Shown here in pieces: positions 1-8,018 of a stretch of 52,478 nucleotides of DNA (within the stretch, counting starts at the first letter, position 1; every line of letters starts with the position of its first letter). This DNA comes from Candidatus Peribacteraceae bacterium (GTDB lineage Bacteria; Patescibacteriota; Gracilibacteria; Peribacterales; Peribacteraceae), in contig JASMHZ010000005.1 of the NCBI GenBank assembly GCA_030750465.1, positions 1 through 52,478 on the forward strand, read 5' to 3'. A program made the translations under genes and the position numbers. Under the pieces are notes generated by a model, which did not search any database, was not told where the DNA came from, and worked only from the letters and a program-made list of their open reading frames with translations.

Positions 1-1
1 G

Positions 2-478
2 GAGGAAACTGGAGCAACTTTTCAGGAGAATGCTATTCAGAAAGTTAAGCACTTCCACGGACTTGGAGGAATGCCAACAATATCGGAAGACTCCGGAATA
101 ATCGTTGACGCTATAGAGAACGAACTTGGACTTCACACAAGAAGATGGGGGGCAGGACGCTCTGCATCTGATGAAGATTGGATTGAGTATTTTCTTAAGC
201 GCATGAAAAACGAATCAAACAAGAAGGCTGCCTTTATGTGCCATCTTGCTTACTTAGATCCAAACGGAGATCTCCATTTGTTTGAAGGAGAGTGTAAAGG
301 AGTGATAACCGAGGAATTGGAAGCTGATTATTTGCCAGGGCTACCAATCTCCGGATGCTTCCGTCCGGAAGGATTTGATAACGTGTTTTCTGCCTTAAAT
401 CTTGAACAAAAAAATAGTACAAGTCATAGGGGTAGAGCTACGCAAAAACTTAGGTTCCACCTTGAATCCTCAATGTAG
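2..478 (+). CDS. rdgB: RdgB/HAM1-like non-canonical purine NTP pyrophosphatase (5' truncated)
   Basis: The reading frame is open from base 2, so the gene begins outside the window. The visible part has the family order: a TGATFQENA-type segment (substrate loop), the D-S-G motif in SEDSGIIVDA, a GCFRPEGFDNVF segment equivalent to the GFGYDPIF region, and EKN-x-SHRGRA near the C-terminus (here EQKNSTSHRGRA). Known members hydrolyse dITP/XTP to the monophosphate and pyrophosphate, cleaning the nucleotide pool in the cytoplasm. The GYDP segment is poorly conserved (CFRPEGFDN), so specificity may differ. It ends at TAG and is followed by a strong hairpin shared with the convergent TrmB-type gene. 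Confidence 0.8.
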   Translation, partial: EETGATFQENAIQKVKHFHGLGGMPTISEDSGIIVDAIENELGLHTRRWGAGRSASDEDWIEYFLKRMKNESNKKAAFMCHLAYLDPNGDLHLFEGECKGVITEELEADYLPGLPISGCFRPEGFDNVFSALNLEQKNSTSHRGRATQKLRFHLESSM

Positions 479-481
479 GTT

Positions 482-520
482 GTATGTACATTGCCTGCCT
501 GCCGGCAGGCAGGTACATAC
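482..520. terminator. nested palindrome between convergent genes
   Basis: GTATGTAC (482-489) pairs with GTACATAC (513-520), and inside it lies the perfect palindrome CCTGCCTGCCGGCAGGCAGG (494-513). It sits between rdgB (+) and the TrmB gene (-), so it probably terminates both. The inner palindrome recurs, with its centre changed, inside a coding region at 27.6 and 27.95 kb. Confidence 0.6.
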
Positions 521-522
521 AC

Positions 523-1347
523 TTATTTCTTGTCTGATTTTTCTTTTTTAGAAATCAATTCATCGTAGTTCTTAATTCCATGCCTCTTGCCATATTTTTC
601 AGCTGCTTCAAAACTCATATCAAAGAACACTCGCATAGCATCAGCAATTTCTTCACTTTCTATAATTATCCCCAGTTTGTCTTTCCAGGATGCAATATTA
701 ACCTTGTTGTCATACACCTGTATCTCTGGCGTCCAGTAAAACTTATCAGCAGGAACAAGAGCGGAATCCCTGAGTTCGGATTCATCCCTGTTTGTGATAT
801 CTTTAGCTGACCCGGTATCCGGATGAATGGATTGCATGGGAATACCATTCCCTGCACGCCTTTTAAAGTATGTTTGAAAGTAATCAGGCATAGCTTCCAA
901 CATGTCATCTGTTGAAGCCCACGATTTCAAACCGCTTTTAGCAGTTAGAGTATCTTCGTAGACTTTCTCCAGTCCGTCGGTGCCTTCATAAAAAGTAATT
1001 TTTGGACGAGACTGAGCCCAATGCCTTGCAGACAACTCATCTCCATAAGCTTCCAACAAATCAATCTGCTGATCGATCTCCTCCTCCATTTTCATTCTCT
1101 TATGCTTCAAAGCTCTAATTAGATTCTCCTTCTTTTCAGTCGAATAGTACTGTGTATTAGCTCTCCTAGTCTTAACCATCAGCCCTTTCTTAACCAGTCC
1201 ATCTAGGATGCTTCTAACTGTGTTCCTAGGCATCTCGCATACGCGGGCTATGTTCGAAGCAGGCTGAGAGCCAAGTTCAAGCACCTTCAAAAAGATCTTG
1301 GTTTCCTTGGCTGTAAATCTGAAAGATTTGAGCAGATTAGTAATCAT
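523..1347 (-). CDS. TrmB-type transcriptional regulator
   Basis: This 274-residue protein begins with a winged helix-turn-helix (about residues 1-75; LTAKETKI-like start, ASNIARVCEMPRNTVRSILDGL recognition region, then a wing with NTQYYS). A Lys/Glu-rich coiled linker follows (75-105). The C-terminal half (about 110-250) resembles the TrmB effector domain (KITFYEGTDGLEKVYEDTL, then IASWKDKLGIIIES). Family members sense sugars or other metabolites and repress or activate nearby genes. The gene is divergent from a radical SAM gene, and two copies of TGACGA-N7-TCGTCA lie between them, next to its own -10 (TATAAT), which points to autoregulation and control of the neighbour. The ligand cannot be told from sequence. 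Confidence 0.8.
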   Translation of the reverse strand: MITNLLKSFRFTAKETKIFLKVLELGSQPASNIARVCEMPRNTVRSILDGLVKKGLMVKTRRANTQYYSTEKKENLIRALKHKRMKMEEEIDQQIDLLEAYGDELSARHWAQSRPKITFYEGTDGLEKVYEDTLTAKSGLKSWASTDDMLEAMPDYFQTYFKRRAGNGIPMQSIHPDTGSAKDITNRDESELRDSALVPADKFYWTPEIQVYDNKVNIASWKDKLGIIIESEEIADAMRVFFDMSFEAAEKYGKRHGIKNYDELISKKEKSDKK

Positions 1348-1377
1348 TTTTATTTATGTTACACATATATTATATAC

Positions 1378-1396
1378 TGACGAAAACTGATCGTCA
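1378..1396. promoter_or_regulatory. operator-like inverted repeat 1
   Basis: TGACGA (1378-1383), 7-nt spacer, TCGTCA (1391-1396). It lies directly upstream of the TATAAT -10 of the TrmB-type gene on the minus strand. It is identical in both arms to the second site, and the centres are 28 bp apart. Confidence 0.6.
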
Positions 1397-1405
1397 AACA
1401 TATAT

Positions 1406-1424
1406 TGACGAAAATAGTTCGTCA
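1406..1424. promoter_or_regulatory. operator-like inverted repeat 2
   Basis: TGACGA (1406-1411), 7-nt spacer, TCGTCA (1419-1424). It has the same arms and spacer length as site 1. The 28-bp centre spacing would allow cooperative binding or looping by a dimeric winged-helix regulator. A short AGCGA/TCGCT inverted repeat follows at 1426-1440. Confidence 0.6.
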
Positions 1425-1537
1425 TAGCGATTTTTTCGCTTAGATAAGACTTTTTGGCTCATACTTACTATTCACAATATTTGACTTATGTCGTTTTTGT
1501 AGTGCTGTAATTTGGTGATCTATTACCAATCAGTACT

Positions 1538-2944
1538 ATGAAAAGCATATCTTTCTTACAGTCCAGACACTCATACGCTCCTCCAGAAGGGCAAGGCCAC
1601 GTCTATACAAACACTTCCCTTTGGACAGCTGCTTCAAGAGTTATAGAAGCAGGCGGAGACGTAGCACAAATTTGCGACGAGAACTTAAGATATTGCGAGC
1701 CTGAAGGAGACGCAGTTGGAATCAATCTCCTTGGAGCACCTTATATACCAACTGTTCGTAGCAAAATTGAGAGCCTTCTAGGTAAAAGGCCAATTGTAGG
1801 AGGCCAGATTGTTAACGGACTTGCAGAAGTTCAAACTCTAATTGGGCAACAAGGCTCACAGCTTCAAACACTTTTCGGACAAAATGTCGTTAATGGGAAC
1901 AATGATACAGAGCTTTGTGCATATCTTGGAATAGACCCAGCCAAAATGCCTGACGTTTTGGAAACTTCTCTTATTCCAGCTTATGAACGAATATCGGATG
2001 AAGATATGTATGAATATCTATCCCGTGAAATATCTTTCTTCCTTTCCAGAGGATGTGCAAAAAGATGTAACTTCTGCGCCGCTCAATGCGGAACTAAAGA
2101 AGAATACCGCGACTTTAATGTATCTGAAAAAGATCTTAGATATCTTGTTAGAAGAGCACAGAGTCTTGGCCTTAAAGAACTTGATATGTATTTAAGCAGC
2201 CTAGACATAATGCAGACTCCTGACAAACTAAAAAGATTCGCATTGATAGTTCAAAGAATAAAAAAAGAGAATCCGGATTTCGAAATAAAAATGCGAGGAC
2301 TTGCAGGTGCGCCATACTTTGTGAAAGCAAATAGAAAGAACCCCGATGCAATCAGAGAAATTGTAAAAGCTGGACTTTATTCAATTGGGTTTGGAGTCGA
2401 CGGTGGCACACCCGAAGTATGGAAAAGGGAAAGAAAAGGCAATACGGAAGATGACTGTATCGACTCGATACTTCTAACAAGAGAAAAATACGGCATAACT
2501 CCAGAGATACTGATGGTATTTGGACACCAAAAAGAAACTGAAGAATCTCTTAAGGCTGCTTTGGATTTCACCAAAGAAATGAATGAGAAGTATGATGCAG
2601 TCCCACGTCCGCACATTGCCAAGGATATTGTACCCGGAAGCAGATATTGGGCTAATAATTTGAAGGATAATGAGACAACGGATGAAGAACGCGCAGATAG
2701 AGCAATGAGAATAGCAGTGCTTATGAACGATCCTGACTATTTCTTGACATTGGATTTTGCAAGGCTCCCTTCAAGTGTCAGTCATTCTGATCCTATACTG
2801 CGCAGACTGATAGATAAATATGCCAAGTCAATCGCAGAACTTCCTGGAAACACTACGCAACTTTTGGACCCAATAGGACCTGAATTTAGTAATGCAAAAT
2901 TCATAGAAACCCTGAGAAATGACATTGGAAAATTCGATCGATAA
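1538..2944 (+). CDS. radical SAM protein with N-terminal B12-binding-like domain
   Basis: Residues about 150-400 form a radical SAM core: the cluster motif is C-x3-C-x2-C in SRGCAKRCNFCAAQCG, with two further Cys just after it. It is followed by ELDMYLSSLDIM and YSIGFGVDGGTPEVWKRERKG, both typical barrel-strand motifs. The first ~130 residues look like the Rossmann-type cobalamin-binding domain that precedes many such enzymes (DAVGINLLGAPYIPTV), but I see no clear DxHxxG, so cofactor binding is doubtful. The substrate is unknown. It is divergent from the TrmB-type gene across a doubled operator, so it is the likely target of that regulator. Its stop abuts the stop of the convergent helicase (TAATTA). 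A TTGACT box at 1481 may be its -35. Confidence 0.75.
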   Translation: MKSISFLQSRHSYAPPEGQGHVYTNTSLWTAASRVIEAGGDVAQICDENLRYCEPEGDAVGINLLGAPYIPTVRSKIESLLGKRPIVGGQIVNGLAEVQTLIGQQGSQLQTLFGQNVVNGNNDTELCAYLGIDPAKMPDVLETSLIPAYERISDEDMYEYLSREISFFLSRGCAKRCNFCAAQCGTKEEYRDFNVSEKDLRYLVRRAQSLGLKELDMYLSSLDIMQTPDKLKRFALIVQRIKKENPDFEIKMRGLAGAPYFVKANRKNPDAIREIVKAGLYSIGFGVDGGTPEVWKRERKGNTEDDCIDSILLTREKYGITPEILMVFGHQKETEESLKAALDFTKEMNEKYDAVPRPHIAKDIVPGSRYWANNLKDNETTDEERADRAMRIAVLMNDPDYFLTLDFARLPSSVSHSDPILRRLIDKYAKSIAELPGNTTQLLDPIGPEFSNAKFIETLRNDIGKFDR

Positions 2945-5932
2945 TTAATCTAATGGACTAAAATCCAAGGCTTGAATCTTACTCCAAACGCTCTTAACGA
3001 CTTCCTTCAACTCATCAATGTCTGACTGAGTGATTGCAAAAGTTCTGGTAACAGGATGATCGCTATTCTCTCCTATAAACTCCAATACATATGCTTGCGG
3101 ATCGATTGGAAGATTCTTGCATTCCAAGAGCAAAGCATAAAAGCTAAGTTGTCTGAAATAATTTCCATCGTCCTTGATCTGCTTATCGGATTTAGGCCTG
3201 CCTGTTTTAAAATCGATAACCGATGCGATAGACGAGTCGGGTGCAGTTAAATCAATTCTATCTATCTTTCCTTTAATAGGAATATCGTCCAGATAAGATC
3301 TAACGTCATACTCAACTTTATATATAAACGGCCTGCCTTCGCTTAAACGCTGACTAAAATATCTGGGAAGCGCTTCTTCTCCTACTTTTTTTAGTCCCCT
3401 TCTCTCACTTTCAGTCAAAATTTCCCTTTCATCCAAATACTTTATAAATTCTCTGACGAATTCTTCCGAACTTAGTGGTTTACCACTTTGAACGGAGAGT
3501 CCCCACTTCTTCATAGCTTCATGTACGGCATTACCATAAACAAGACTGGGCTGATTGGCTTGAGGAACTCTGAGGAGATCGATCTCCAGAAACATCTGAG
3601 GATCTTCGAGAAAATGATTCAATGCAGTAACCGACAGAGCGTAATCCTCCAGTTTTTCCTTAAGGAATGCTTTCATTTCTGAATCCAAATCTCTTTTAGG
3701 TTCACAGAGCAGCAATGAAACTGACGAAGGATCACGCAGTTTATGCATCTCCTCACGTAAGTTCCCAGCCTCTGCAAAAAATGAAGATGGCGATACCTCT
3801 CTGGATTTATCACCCGAAGTTAGTTCCTTTGGACAAGTGAATATGACTTCTTCCTTTGCACGCGTCATAGCAACATATCCAACCCTCCTCTCATCTTGAT
3901 TCTTTTCATACAACTTTTGATCCTTTTTCCATCCAAATAGTAAATCTTCAGGAATAGAAACCGATGAAGGATTCCTCCTTTTATCCCAATGCCCTTCGCG
4001 GAAGTTTGGAATGATCACAGTCTTAAATTCCAACCCCTTGCTTTGATGGGCTGTCATAAGTTGTACGCCCGATTCAGTTAGATGCGGAAGAGAATAACTT
4101 AAGCGCAAGTCGGAATAATCTGGATTCTCATAGAAACTTAAATCATCCAGGAAAGATTCGAATGAAAAGTTAGGCTGCTCGTATGCGCGCTGTTTTATGC
4201 GATCAAAGAACTCCTGAAGAGCTGCAAATTCTATAGGGTCATCTAAATCACTAACAAATTTTAATAATCCTGACTCTTTTAATAAGGCTTCGAGAGTATC
4301 TATAACCGTTCTGCTTGCAAGCTTGTTATGAAGATCTAAAATCAAATAAAATGCGCTCATCAATTCATCTTTACGTATCAAAGGAGGAGGGTCCGGATCT
4401 TCATCCATCAAAAGCAATACTTCAAAAAGGGTAAGCTCAGATCTAAATCGAATCATAAAAGCTCTGCCAAGATCCGCAGGATGACATCCAAAACAATCAC
4501 AACCCAAAGCTCCTGCCAAACTCGCGCTGTTCTTTGGTTTTTGTATTGCTCTGAGTATTGCGATCGCTTGGCTGACTGAAGGATGACTAAGCAGATCCAT
4601 TTTGCCTGTCATCTGTACCGGAATTCCTGATGCACTTAGAACATCCAAAATCGGCCGAAGCTCTTTGTTTGTCTGAACAAGTACCGCAATTTCCTCTGCG
4701 TCAATTCCAGATTTAAGTTTGTTCTGCACTATCTCCGCAATGCACCAAGGTTCCGTCATATCGCTTTCGGCAAAGATCAACTTAGGCTCTATACCAACTT
4801 TCTTACTAGATGAAGATAGGGTTTTTTCCAATCCTTCAACTTTCCCAACTAATCGTTCTGTATTCTTTTCTATAAGTGATCCTGCGGCATCCAAAATACT
4901 CTGAGTACATCTGAAACTCTCTGTGAGAGTAATTACAGGAGCTTGAGAGAATCGATCTCTGAACGAAAGAATATTTGTAAGATTTGCACCTTGAAATCTG
5001 TAGATAGCCTGATCGTCGTCCCCAACGACAAACAGATTCGGTTCATGATCCACATTGGAGTAGCTTGTAAGAAGCTCGACCAATCTATATTGAGCCCCGT
5101 TTGTATCCTGAAACTCATCAACCAAAACGTACATGTATCTTTCCTGCAAACTACTAAGCAGCCAATCCTCTTCTTCAAGAGCCTTAATTACATACAAAAT
5201 CATATCTTCGTAATCGTATCTTTGAGTTTTTTTGAGCATTTCCTGATATTTAAAAAACACTTCCAAAAACTCCCTGAACTTTCTGGCGGAAAGCAGATTC
5301 TTTTCGTGTGCCTTGGTCCCCTCTTTACTTTTTGTTGCCATCTTGGCTTCATATTCGTCTGCAACTTGAAGGAGTTCTTCTTTATCCGTTTTACCCTCTC
5401 GTTTAAGCTGAGATATTCTGCCTATTATCTGACGCGTTCTTGAGTACGGCGATTTGCGATTTATGAGTTTTATATCAGGCATAAGCTGATCTAATATTTT
5501 ATTCACTTCTCTTGTTCTTTCTACATCGCTTATCTGTTCCAGTGCCGACCATTCATCAAATACTGCCGGATGTTCCTGGATTAGCTCATTGCAGAAAGCA
5601 TGGAAATTTTTGATGGTAACACCGTACGCATCAGGACCAATAAGAGATCTGAGTCTTTCCCTCATCTCCGTTGCAGCATTTACGGAAAATGTAAGGCAAA
5701 GGATATTACTTGGCCTCATTTGCGTTTTCCTTAGGATATTTGCAGTCCTAAGTGCAACCGTATGTGTCTTGCCTGTTCCAGGGCCTGCAACAACCATCAC
5801 AGGACCTTCGATTAAATTTACTGCTTCTTTCTGTGAAGAATTAAGACGTGCATAAAGAGCATCAAAGAGTTTTGAACTCTTTTGCTTGGAAGATTCCGCT
5901 GATTTCTTCGATGTGGCAGTTATTTTTGGCAT
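2945..5932 (-). CDS. UvrD/PcrA-like superfamily 1 helicase with C-terminal RecB-like PD-(D/E)XK nuclease
   Basis: About 995 residues. Helicase motifs in order: Walker A AGPGTGKTH, motif II LVDEFQDTN, motif III VGDDDQAIYRFQGA, motif IV-like ESFRCTQSIL, motif V TAHQSKGLEF, motif VI YVAMTRAKE. The last ~230 residues form a Cas4/RecB-type nuclease: GNAVHEAM, then KGKIDRIDL, then VIDFKTGRP and QLSFYALLLE, giving the catalytic D, E/D and K set. Such fusions act in double-strand-break processing (AddA/RecB-like) or recombination repair. The start MPKITATS is chosen because a TATACT -10 lies 9 nt upstream (5942-5947); the longer reading frame to 5983 would run through that promoter. No AddB partner is seen. 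Confidence 0.85.
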   Translation of the reverse strand: MPKITATSKKSAESSKQKSSKLFDALYARLNSSQKEAVNLIEGPVMVVAGPGTGKTHTVALRTANILRKTQMRPSNILCLTFSVNAATEMRERLRSLIGPDAYGVTIKNFHAFCNELIQEHPAVFDEWSALEQISDVERTREVNKILDQLMPDIKLINRKSPYSRTRQIIGRISQLKREGKTDKEELLQVADEYEAKMATKSKEGTKAHEKNLLSARKFREFLEVFFKYQEMLKKTQRYDYEDMILYVIKALEEEDWLLSSLQERYMYVLVDEFQDTNGAQYRLVELLTSYSNVDHEPNLFVVGDDDQAIYRFQGANLTNILSFRDRFSQAPVITLTESFRCTQSILDAAGSLIEKNTERLVGKVEGLEKTLSSSSKKVGIEPKLIFAESDMTEPWCIAEIVQNKLKSGIDAEEIAVLVQTNKELRPILDVLSASGIPVQMTGKMDLLSHPSVSQAIAILRAIQKPKNSASLAGALGCDCFGCHPADLGRAFMIRFRSELTLFEVLLLMDEDPDPPPLIRKDELMSAFYLILDLHNKLASRTVIDTLEALLKESGLLKFVSDLDDPIEFAALQEFFDRIKQRAYEQPNFSFESFLDDLSFYENPDYSDLRLSYSLPHLTESGVQLMTAHQSKGLEFKTVIIPNFREGHWDKRRNPSSVSIPEDLLFGWKKDQKLYEKNQDERRVGYVAMTRAKEEVIFTCPKELTSGDKSREVSPSSFFAEAGNLREEMHKLRDPSSVSLLLCEPKRDLDSEMKAFLKEKLEDYALSVTALNHFLEDPQMFLEIDLLRVPQANQPSLVYGNAVHEAMKKWGLSVQSGKPLSSEEFVREFIKYLDEREILTESERRGLKKVGEEALPRYFSQRLSEGRPFIYKVEYDVRSYLDDIPIKGKIDRIDLTAPDSSIASVIDFKTGRPKSDKQIKDDGNYFRQLSFYALLLECKNLPIDPQAYVLEFIGENSDHPVTRTFAITQSDIDELKEVVKSVWSKIQALDFSPLD

Positions 5933-6053
5933 GAGATTCAGAGTATACACTATGAATAAAGCAATATTTTTCGTCTTCATCAAGCCAAGTCTTCTTTTTA
6001 AATGATAGACTTACAAGAAGTTCTTCTCTTTTGAAACTTTCCCCCTTCATCTT

Positions 6054-6254
6054 ATGAAAGGACTAGGACCAATTGCTCGCATTCTACTTCTCGTTGGAGG
6101 CCTAAATATGGGTCTTGTTGGAGTTGGAATGCTCGTAAGCAACGACCTAAACGTAATAAACATGGTCGTCGGTGGATTACCGGTTTTGGAAGCAGTAGTT
6201 TATGTTCTCGTTGGACTATCTGCGTTGTTTGTTATATTCAACAAAAAAGCATAG
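6054..6254 (+). CDS. DUF378-type small membrane protein
   Basis: A 66-residue protein with two hydrophobic segments (about 9-29 and 40-62). GGLNMGLVGVG and VYVLVGLSALFVIF match the pattern of DUF378 proteins (GGLNWGLVG and YVLVGLAAL). Members are two-helix membrane proteins of unknown role. It stands alone between the helicase (divergent) and rpoD (convergent). The downstream boundary to rpoD is a word-built inverted repeat. No Shine-Dalgarno sequence precedes the ATG. Confidence 0.7.
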   Translation: MKGLGPIARILLLVGGLNMGLVGVGMLVSNDLNVINMVVGGLPVLEAVVYVLVGLSALFVIFNKKA

Positions 6255-6264
6255 CTTTTTTGTT

Positions 6265-6347
6265 GGAGTATTAGAGTAATGGAATATTGGAATATTGGAA
6301 CTTTGTAATCCCATTATTCCAGTATTCTAATATTCCAGTATTCCAAA
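6265..6347. repeat. ATATTGGAA-word inverted repeat
   Basis: The left arm is built of GGAATATTGGAATATTGGAA-like units and the right arm of CCAGTATTCTAATATTCCAGTATTCC-like units. The arms can pair into one long imperfect stem between the convergent DUF378 gene and rpoD. It probably acts as a two-way terminator. Confidence 0.55.
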
Positions 6348-6372
6348 TCTTATCAGTTCTTCAACTCATCGA

Positions 6373-7848
6373 TTAACCTGCAAGTTCGTAGGCGCAGTGA
6401 TCGCACTTCATATACTTTCTTCCTTCGCGTACAAGTTCAATCATACTGCCACGCCTGCATTCCGGACACAGCTTGCCCTGGCTGAAAGCATGAACTGCAG
6501 AGAATCCAACTCGTTTTGGAACACCGCCCTGTTCTCTGATAGTCATTGAACGCGGATGATCCCTCATCTTTTGAAGCACCTTTGCTTCTATTTGTCGGAT
6601 TCGCTCTCGAGTAACACCGAATTCCTTTCCAACTTCTTCCAACGTATGTCCGATTCCATCTTTAAGCCCAAATCGCATTTCGATAATCTTTCTTTCGCGA
6701 GGAGTTAGGAATTCCAGCATCGCATGAACATTCTCTTTCCTAAGCTGTCTATTTGTCGCATCAAACGGATTGATTGCTTCTTCATCCTCGATAAAATCAC
6801 CCAGCTTGCTGTCTTCTTCTGAACCTACGGGTGACTCGAGTGAAATAATATCCTGGCTGATCTTTTGTATATGCCTGACTTTCTTTATATCCATTTCCAT
6901 TTCCACGGCCAATTCCTCGACAGTAGGTTCGCGTCCAAGTTCCTGAACCAGACGGCGCTGAGTATGTGTGAGCTTATTAATTGTTTCCACCATGTGCACA
7001 GGAATCCTGATTGTTCGGGCTTGGTCCGCAATCGCTCTGGTGATTGCCTGCCTGATCCACCACGTCGCATAAGTGGAAAACTTAAATCCCCTCTCTGGAT
7101 CAAACTTCTCAACAGCACGAAAGAGTCCTATGTTTCCCTCCTGAATCAGATCCAAGAAACTTAAGCCTCGTCCAATGTATTTCTTTGCAATGGAAACAAC
7201 CAGCCTCAGGTTTGCCTCGGCTAATTGTTGTTTTGCAGACGCATCGCCCTTTCTTATTCTTCTTGCAAGCTCAACTTCTTTCTTCGCATCGATAAGAGGT
7301 ACTCGTCCAATCTCAGATAAGTACATTCTGACCGAGTCGTTGGAGATTTCCAGAAGATCAACTTCTCTTTCTCGCCTTCTTTTTGTCTTCTCTTCCTCGG
7401 TTAAATCCTTTTCATCGATTGCAATACCGGCAGTAGCAATAACATCCAAAGCTTCTTCATCGTCCTTCCCCACTTTCGATACGGCACTTTCTGTAGCCTT
7501 TCCGCTTTCCTCATCATCCTCCTCCGCATCGTCACCATCGCCAAAGGAAGCTACTTCCGTTAGATCCTGAGTTGGTTCCGGTATATCCAGCGCCTGTTTT
7601 CCCTGCTTCTCCCATATAAGAGCATCTTTAACATCAATGACCTGGATGCCCAGATCTACCAGAAGCGTGTAGATATCATCGAGCAAATCGATATTTTCTT
7701 CTGCTGTTGGGACTGCTCCCATCACCTCCTGATGCGTTACATATCTCTGTTCTCGGCCTTTCTTAATAAGATGTGTTACAGCATCTGGGAATTTTTTTAG
7801 GTCATCATCTGTAGGTTGTACGATGAATTTGCGCGGATGTGAAGCCAT
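6373..7848 (-). CDS. rpoD: primary sigma factor RpoD with C-terminal zinc ribbon
   Basis: 491 residues from the chosen ATG. Region 1.1-like segment at the N-terminus ([20 protein letters not shown]), an acidic linker (about 105-135), region 2 with [27 protein letters not shown] and [15 protein letters not shown], region 3, and region 4.2 with [19 protein letters not shown]. After region 4 there is an extra ~55-residue tail ending in a zinc-ribbon-like C461-x2-C464 and C482-x2-C485. That tail is not part of the usual RpoD layout. The start MASHPRK is set by a TATACT -10 at 7857-7862, only 8 nt before the ATG, with TTGTTG 16 nt further up. The longer frame to 7884 would cover that promoter. dnaG lies upstream, preserving part of the classic rpsU-dnaG-rpoD order. 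Confidence 0.95.
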   Translation of the reverse strand: MASHPRKFIVQPTDDDLKKFPDAVTHLIKKGREQRYVTHQEVMGAVPTAEENIDLLDDIYTLLVDLGIQVIDVKDALIWEKQGKQALDIPEPTQDLTEVASFGDGDDAEEDDEESGKATESAVSKVGKDDEEALDVIATAGIAIDEKDLTEEEKTKRRREREVDLLEISNDSVRMYLSEIGRVPLIDAKKEVELARRIRKGDASAKQQLAEANLRLVVSIAKKYIGRGLSFLDLIQEGNIGLFRAVEKFDPERGFKFSTYATWWIRQAITRAIADQARTIRIPVHMVETINKLTHTQRRLVQELGREPTVEELAVEMEMDIKKVRHIQKISQDIISLESPVGSEEDSKLGDFIEDEEAINPFDATNRQLRKENVHAMLEFLTPRERKIIEMRFGLKDGIGHTLEEVGKEFGVTRERIRQIEAKVLQKMRDHPRSMTIREQGGVPKRVGFSAVHAFSQGKLCPECRRGSMIELVREGRKYMKCDHCAYELAG

Positions 7849-7899
7849 ACTGGAGGAGTATAGGCATATTTTAGCTAACAACAAGCGTTACTTTGAAAA

Positions 7900-8018
7900 A
7901 AGCAAAAGAAACAGAAGAGTCAGAGGAAGCAGAAGAAGCAGAGGGCTATATCAAAACAGAATCAGAAGATTTACTCTTCTGGTTCTTCTGTTTCTTCTGA
8001 TTCCTCTGCTTCCTCTCA
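7900..8018. repeat. polypurine/polypyrimidine inverted repeat (copy 1)
   Basis: The left arm has units such as GAAACAGAAGAGTCAGAGG and GAAGCAGAAG, and the right arm TTCTTCTGATTCCTCTGCTTCC. The centre is AT-rich. It lies between dnaG and rpoD on the same strand. Six further copies of the family occur in the window. Confidence 0.75.

Noticed and set aside
4943-5443. 166-codon plus-strand frame as a gene
   Set aside because: It is antisense to conserved helicase motifs, has no promoter or start context, and its product is low-complexity.
6373-7884. Longer RpoD starting at 7884
   Set aside because: The extra 12 codons lie over the TATACT -10 and have no ribosome site. The same argument rejects long starts of leuS, der, hisS and rpsU.
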